Below are positions 14,313-18,462 of a stretch of DNA of 18,462 nt, piece after piece. The translations under genes were made by a program, and so were the position numbers. Each line of letters begins with the position of its first letter. Position 1 is the first letter of the stretch. The notes beneath the pieces were generated by a model. The model was not told the DNA's origin. It was given only the letters and a program-made list of their open reading frames with translations, and ran no database searches. Source of the stretch: Baffinella frigidus (Eukaryota; Cryptophyceae; Cryptomonadales; Baffinellaceae); the NCBI GenBank assembly GCA_026770585.1, contig MU646306.1, forward strand, positions 536,555 to 555,016. The letters are read 5' to 3'.

Positions 14313-17126
14313 ATGTTCTCGATAGCTACATACATTCAAACACGGCGAATCGCATTGTATTGCATGATCTGTATCACAACCACAATGGCGCTGGTTTGCA
14401 AGCCAGATGGCTCGTTTGCGACTCCATCGAGGTGTGTCGAATGTGAGAGTGGGTCATTTTGGAGCGACCCAGACAACGTACCCAACACCGCACTCTCAGT
14501 CCCACACGATGCTGATATTTCGACCGGGCCTTGGCGTGTCTCTCCCAGATGCATGCCGTCGCTCAGCGACGGCCTCGTCCTACACTTCCCCTTCGATGAC
14601 GCGGGACTTCAGAACGCCGCGCCGGGTGGGCCGGCCGTGGCGTTGGTGTCTACAGGCTCGCCGGTCATCGTAAAGCCGGGACGCGTTGGCGCTGGGTACA
14701 CTTCTCTTGCGGCAGACGCTGACGGGTATACCTTACCAACCTCTTTTGATTTTGCGAGTGTCTTTGACGGAGTCCGACAGTTAACATGGAGCGGTTGGGT
14801 AAATATAGATAGTGTTGTAACTTGGAGAAACTTGCTCTCGGCATACACCGCCAGCACAGCAACTGCTGCACAGGTTGTTTTCAAATTTCGTTTGTCGTCA
14901 GCAGACAAAGTGTCTGTTTACTTCTGTGGTTCGGAGTATGGCATCGCCGGTGGGAACGTGGTGAAGGGGCGCTGGACACACATTGCAATCACAATAGATC
15001 AACAAGGGGGGTCCGCTTCAACCAATATATACGTTGACGGTGTACATACGCAAATTTGGAGTGAATTTTTGACATGTAACTATGAAATTAGACACCTGGA
15101 AATTGGTGGGGGGGTACTGCGCACAAGGGGTCACATGGACGACGTGCGCCTGTACAACCGGATCCTCTCTGATACAGAGATTGCGGCGCTGTGTCCCAGG
15201 GACATGCGGGGGCTCATATTCCACGCACCGTATGATGTGAACGCTGACGATTACTCGGGGTACGGGCGGGTGGCAACGCAAATCGACGGCCCGTACTTGT
15301 TTACTAACGCGGGTCGGGTTGGGCGCAGTGGTGCGACAACCGGAGACGGTGTGGCTACCGGGCAAAAGTATTCGGGTACGTTTAACGTCAATACGCTTGT
15401 AACCAACGGTGGTTTTTCCTTTTCAGTGTGGCTGTATGCAAAGAAGGTGAATTATAACCCATCGTGGTTGAAATTCTATCTAGACTCAACGAACTATGTA
15501 TCACTGTATAGCCTCAACAATGTCGCTGATGGTAACCCGTACAGATTGATTCTGGGGTCCTGGGTTTCTACCAACACTCCAACCTATACGATCCAGCAAC
15601 CACCCTCGACTGTGATATCAGATGGTTGGAAACACGTAGTAGTCGCAATCGATGCCACATCAACACCTAAGATGTGGGTCAATGGTATACTGGTGTTTCA
15701 AGACATCCCGATGGCCATCGCAGCTGGTGAGATGCAAGTTTTTACTACCAACCAGGATGGAACGTCTCAATCAGGGTGGTCTGATGCCGAACTGGACGAC
15801 CTGCGCATCTACGACCGCGCGCTCACGCAAGACGACATCGACGTGCTCTACGCAAAGGACAACACAATGGGCGGCTGCTACGACCGCACAGAGTGTGCGA
15901 CCATACAGGCAGAGACAGACGGGCAGTTTCTTGCAAAGGACTGCTTGGCAGAGGTGTCCTCTGGTACACCAGGGGCATACGACAGTGCAGTCGGTCCAAC
16001 GGTGCAGAGTTCGTTCCCGTTCTACTGTTCAGGGGCGACGAGCGTGTCGTTTGCAGTGCGCAATGACGTTGCCAGCTATGACGTGTACAACACACAAACC
16101 ATCAGCTTCAAGACAGAAGCCGCCTCCGGGTGGGTGGACGACGTCGTGGTACCAAGCGACAGCACGATGCTCCTGACACAAGACGGGTCATCGGGACAAG
16201 ATGGCCACACGCAGTACGTGATACAAGACAGCGTGTCCGGCGATATGTACATGGTGCACAAGTTCATGCACACTGGTGGCACTCGTACTACTTCTACCGA
16301 AGTACAGACCTTGTATACAGTGTCCTTTCCAGTGCAAACCACAGTCGACCTACTTGTCATCGGTGGTGGGGGAGCGGGTGGTTCTGCCGGGTTTACAGGA
16401 GGTGGTGGGGGTGGTAGTGGTGGTGGATACAAGCGTATGCTTGGGTTGTCTGTATCTGGCAGCATTCCGATCAAAGTTGGCGGTGGTGGTAAAGCTATAT
16501 CTACAACAACACCCACGGTTGGCGGTGTGACGGGATCGTCCTCATCATTCAGTGGTACGTCGAGCATTGGCGGTGGTGGGGGTGGTTCGGCTTACAGGAA
16601 TGGAGATACACAAGTCTTACGGGTGTGTGGCACGGGCGCGTATGGTGGAGGTGCTGCTGGTACCAGTCGAGGGCCCGGGGGCCTCGTCATCACGACCGGA
16701 TGTACTGGTATAACGGATACCACAATTAAGGGTGGGAACGGGAAGATAAGAGGATCCCCAGCGCCATATATCGGGTATGGGGGTGGGGGTGGTGGATGTG
16801 GCGGTTCTGGGAACGCGGGAAATTACGCCATCTCTATATCATCCGGTGGTCATAAAGGTGGTCTGGGTCTCAACGTCCCAGAGTTTGCTATTGACGTTTG
16901 TGGTGGAGGCAGTGGTGCAACACGTTATTGTCCACGCACGTATGCAACACATGGCGGTGGAAACACTGGCCCCACATCTTCAAGCATGCCAAATGCGATA
17001 GACGGAACCGGTGGCGGGGGTGGTGGCGGTGCGCAAGTATGCCCACTACCAGGCAACGGCGGCTCCGGGGTGGTGATGTTGCGATACCGGATCGAACCAA
17101 TGGCTGTATGGCAACCCCAGGGGTGA
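14313..17126 (+). CDS. Secreted LamG-LamG / glycine-rich protein
   Basis: The frame is open from 14280 (948 codons). The second ATG, 14313, is preferred: it lies a normal distance from the TATA box and gives a signal-peptide-like start (two Arg, then hydrophobic ALYCMICITTTMALVC). Numbered from 14280: a Cys-rich segment (CKPDGSFATPSRCVEC) at ~41-60; LamG one ~98-304 (LVLHFPFDDAG ... MDDVRLYNRIL); LamG two ~310-527 (LIFHAPYD ... LDDLRIYDRAL); a Cys linker (GGCYDRTEC ... CLAEVSSGT ... FYC) ~533-590; the HTQY...HKFMHTGG module ~641-665; a glycine-rich domain ~686-943 ending SGVVMLRYRI. It stops at TGA within CAGGGGTGAGTTCG, which also resembles a splice donor (AGG|GTGAGT). The two-frame LamG remnant just downstream suggests that the original protein was longer. 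Predicted to be exported and to act in adhesion or an extracellular coat; exact ligand unknown. Confidence 0.85.
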   Translation: MFSIATYIQTRRIALYCMICITTTMALVCKPDGSFATPSRCVECESGSFWSDPDNVPNTALSVPHDADISTGPWRVSPRCMPSLSDGLVLHFPFDDAGLQNAAPGGPAVALVSTGSPVIVKPGRVGAGYTSLAADADGYTLPTSFDFASVFDGVRQLTWSGWVNIDSVVTWRNLLSAYTASTATAAQVVFKFRLSSADKVSVYFCGSEYGIAGGNVVKGRWTHIAITIDQQGGSASTNIYVDGVHTQIWSEFLTCNYEIRHLEIGGGVLRTRGHMDDVRLYNRILSDTEIAALCPRDMRGLIFHAPYDVNADDYSGYGRVATQIDGPYLFTNAGRVGRSGATTGDGVATGQKYSGTFNVNTLVTNGGFSFSVWLYAKKVNYNPSWLKFYLDSTNYVSLYSLNNVADGNPYRLILGSWVSTNTPTYTIQQPPSTVISDGWKHVVVAIDATSTPKMWVNGILVFQDIPMAIAAGEMQVFTTNQDGTSQSGWSDAELDDLRIYDRALTQDDIDVLYAKDNTMGGCYDRTECATIQAETDGQFLAKDCLAEVSSGTPGAYDSAVGPTVQSSFPFYCSGATSVSFAVRNDVASYDVYNTQTISFKTEAASGWVDDVVVPSDSTMLLTQDGSSGQDGHTQYVIQDSVSGDMYMVHKFMHTGGTRTTSTEVQTLYTVSFPVQTTVDLLVIGGGGAGGSAGFTGGGGGGSGGGYKRMLGLSVSGSIPIKVGGGGKAISTTTPTVGGVTGSSSSFSGTSSIGGGGGGSAYRNGDTQVLRVCGTGAYGGGAAGTSRGPGGLVITTGCTGITDTTIKGGNGKIRGSPAPYIGYGGGGGGCGGSGNAGNYAISISSGGHKGGLGLNVPEFAIDVCGGGSGATRYCPRTYATHGGGNTGPTSSSMPNAIDGTGGGGGGGAQVCPLPGNGGSGVVMLRYRIEPMAVWQPQG

Positions 17127-17475
17127 GTTCGAAGGTTCAGTACGATCAGGTTATTTCGTTGACCGGGGGACCCTTCGCATTTTCCTACTGGATGCGGCCC
17201 ATATCAGCTCAACATTCGTCGATATTGTTTAAGTTGCAACACCAATGCCATAAGTGTGCTGCAACACCTGGGACATCGCTGCGCCTGCGGATCGACGCAA
17301 AGATTACAATCGATACAGAGGTCGCGTACATCGACACAACAGTGCGGATGCTCGTGGGAGACAACGCAAAGGTCCGGATGTGAATATATCAAATGGACAG
17401 TTTACTATGCGGAACGGTGTTGTCACTGAGCTTTCACCGGCTGGGAGTTGGGTGCCATCAGACGCGTGGAACGTC
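17096..17475 (+). pseudogene. Broken LamG domain in two frames
   Basis: Directly after the preceding gene, in a different frame, 17118-17383 encodes a LamG N-terminal half (KVQYDQVISLTGGPFAFSYW, then SSILFKLQ and LRLRIDAKITIDTE). At about 17375 the frame breaks (TGA 17381-17383), and the next frame continues the LamG fold (VNISNGQFTMRNGVV ... SWVPSDAWN). Three successive frames (LamG/Gly gene, LamG N-half, LamG C-half) are used within 350 bases. Either two frameshifts have disabled a longer protein, or introns interrupt it; a GTGAGT donor-like site lies at 17114-17119. The usual C-terminal (D/R)IYDRAL strand is not found. Confidence 0.6.
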
Positions 17476-17715
17476 GGCCATGAAATTCGGCATCGAAAAG
17501 GTTCTCACTGATATCATCAACGCGTTGGCCTTGTCGATGCGGAAAATCAACGCATTCGATTCTTCTTCCGAACGAGGTCCAACGCCAGAGCCTGGGTTTT
17601 TTGAAACAATACCAACGTGTGGGAAAGTTCATAGCATCGCGGGTCTGAGACATTTCCAACTCATCCTCACCCCATTCAAAACACATAATACAGCGCTGCC
17701 ACAACGTCCATCGTT

Positions 17716-18133
17716 TTACGTGTGAGACAGCACGAGACGATTGCTAGAAGCGCTGGTATCTTCACAAACGGAGACAATATCAGAAGTGGTAGCTGCATAT
17801 TGATAGCAGGTCGCTTTTCGCGCGACTTGCTGCATCATCCGTGTTCTGGTTGACATGGAAACGCTATTTCCCACAACGACAATGTGGGTAACCCTACCGG
17901 AGAAAGAACGGTCGTCTGGTGTGGCAATGATGGCGCCTCCTGCTACGAGGCGCGCGCGTCCCCTCGAAGTCAACGCGGAAAACTGTTTTGTCCTCCTGGT
18001 CCGGGACTAAGTTTACCAGCCCACAAAAGTACCGTTCCTTGATGGGGCGTGCAAAAGGGGATTTTCCGTAATCCTCTGGTTTGGGCACCTTGTAAGCAAC
18101 GAAAAACAATCGGTCCCAAAGAGAGGAATTCAC
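17716..18133 (-). pseudogene. Probable minus-strand gene fragment split across two frames
   Basis: The upstream frame (to ~17950) reads NSSLWDRLFFVAYKVPKPED then FARPIKERYFCGLVNLVPDQ and FRVDFEG. Near the CGCGCGCG run at about 17949-17957 the protein-like reading switches to a second frame (ARLVAGGAIIATPDDRSFSG, then THIVVVGN) that stops at 17716-17718. Both halves look protein-like, so a one-base slip or a lost intron is likely. The first codon is GTG; no ATG exists before a TGA about 15 bases upstream, and a 126-bp foldback begins just beyond. The 5' end may therefore be cut off. The (F)(C)GLV...FRVDFEG pattern is faintly like small Tudor/chromo-type beta-barrels, but I do not claim a family. 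A further open frame lies at 17423-17704 on the same strand; whether it belongs is unclear. Confidence 0.4.
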
Positions 18134-18170
18134 GGCCCCGCAATCTCACCCGGACAAGCTCTCCGAGGAA

Positions 18171-18296
18171 TACGATTTCAGGGATCCCCGAACCGATTTT
18201 GGTGTATCTTAAGGCTCTAGATGAAGTCTAATCGGCGAATATCTTATTTCTACTCTAAGATACACCAAAATCGGATCGGAGTTTCCCGAAATCGTA
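18171..18296. mobile_element. Foldback (MITE-like) element with 41-bp arms
   Basis: The left arm 18171-18211 (TACGATTTCAGGG ... TTTTGGTGTATCTTA) and right arm 18256-18296 (TAAGATACACCAAAA ... CGAAATCGTA) are complementary at about 36 of 41 positions, with 18 perfect base pairs (CGATTTTGGTGTATCTTA) next to a 44-base loop. No coding capacity. Confidence 0.85.
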
Positions 18297-18344
18297 CGAG
18301 CTCATAGTGTCAATAAGATCTCGCACGAAGTTCGTACATGTACC

Positions 18345-18360
18345 GGTACGAGCTCGTACC
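18345..18360. repeat. 16-bp perfect palindrome GGTACGAGCTCGTACC
   Basis: Perfect palindrome. The same sequence with one end base changed (GGTACGAGCTCGTACT) lies between the two copies of the duplication at 509-524, at the other end of the window. A further partial copy (CGTACGAGCTC) is at 18292-18302. Confidence 0.9.
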
Positions 18361-18363
18361 GTA

Positions 18364-18462
18364 GGGGGGGGGGGAATAAATGTCCCTAGGGACATTTATG
18401 CTTCCTGGGGGGGGGGGGGTCATTTTGAGAAATAATATCACTATGAGGTGTCCTGGGGGGGG
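18364..18462. repeat. 24-bp palindrome between G-runs at the window end
   Basis: Bases 18376-18399 (ATAAATGTCCCT and its complement) form a perfect 24-bp palindrome. It is flanked by 11 G at 18364-18374 and 13 G at 18407-18419. A second TCCTGGGGGGGG ends the window at 18462. CCTAGG at the centre recalls the foldback cores elsewhere in the window. Confidence 0.9.

Overview
The window looks like a repeat-rich, probably subtelomeric piece of a eukaryotic, protist-like nuclear genome. The evidence is: (i) about 1.2 kb of degenerate CCCTAAA (TTTAGGG-type) telomere-like repeat plus two smaller satellite arrays; (ii) AATAAA polyadenylation-type signals after two coding regions on opposite strands; (iii) a clean TATAAAAG box before one gene; (iv) many foldback/MITE-like elements and microsatellites; (v) no bacterial operon layout, tRNA, rRNA or CRISPR. 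TTTAGGG-type repeats occur in green algae/plants, many alveolates and some other algae, so the lineage is not resolved. The intronless, tightly spaced LamG/glycine-rich genes on the right could also derive from a large DNA virus; nothing seen decides this.

Layout. 1-425: no gene, A-rich start. 426-1857: a 95-bp-period duplication followed by a GC3-rich open frame for a disordered Ser/Pro/Arg-rich protein, ending at AATAAA. 1858-8760: about 7 kb without a convincing gene, holding the main telomere-like array (2277-3520), a GA microsatellite, two further telomere-like arrays, a 26-bp tandem repeat, and several related foldback families. One MITE-like family is present three times plus a fragment. 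8762-9607: a minus-strand gene of unknown function with an internal in-frame TAA and an internal repeat whose two copies have slipped frame. 9608-10439: no gene; short hairpins.

10440-17512 is the main interest: two large modular genes in tandem, 123 bp apart, plus a broken third piece. They are built from LamG (concanavalin A-like) domains, a recurring HTQY...HKFMHTGG module that leads into glycine-rich domains ending in SG(V/I)VMLRYR, and Cys-rich repeats. The second carries a signal-peptide-like N-terminus and a TATA box. The first begins in the middle of a LamG domain. The two share a 52-nt identical stretch inside a longer ~95% identical segment, which suggests recent duplication or gene conversion. 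The arrangement resembles a family of secreted or surface adhesins diversifying in a repeat-rich chromosome region.

17716-18133 holds a probable minus-strand gene fragment split across two frames, bounded by a 126-bp foldback. The window ends in two strong palindromes and long G-runs.
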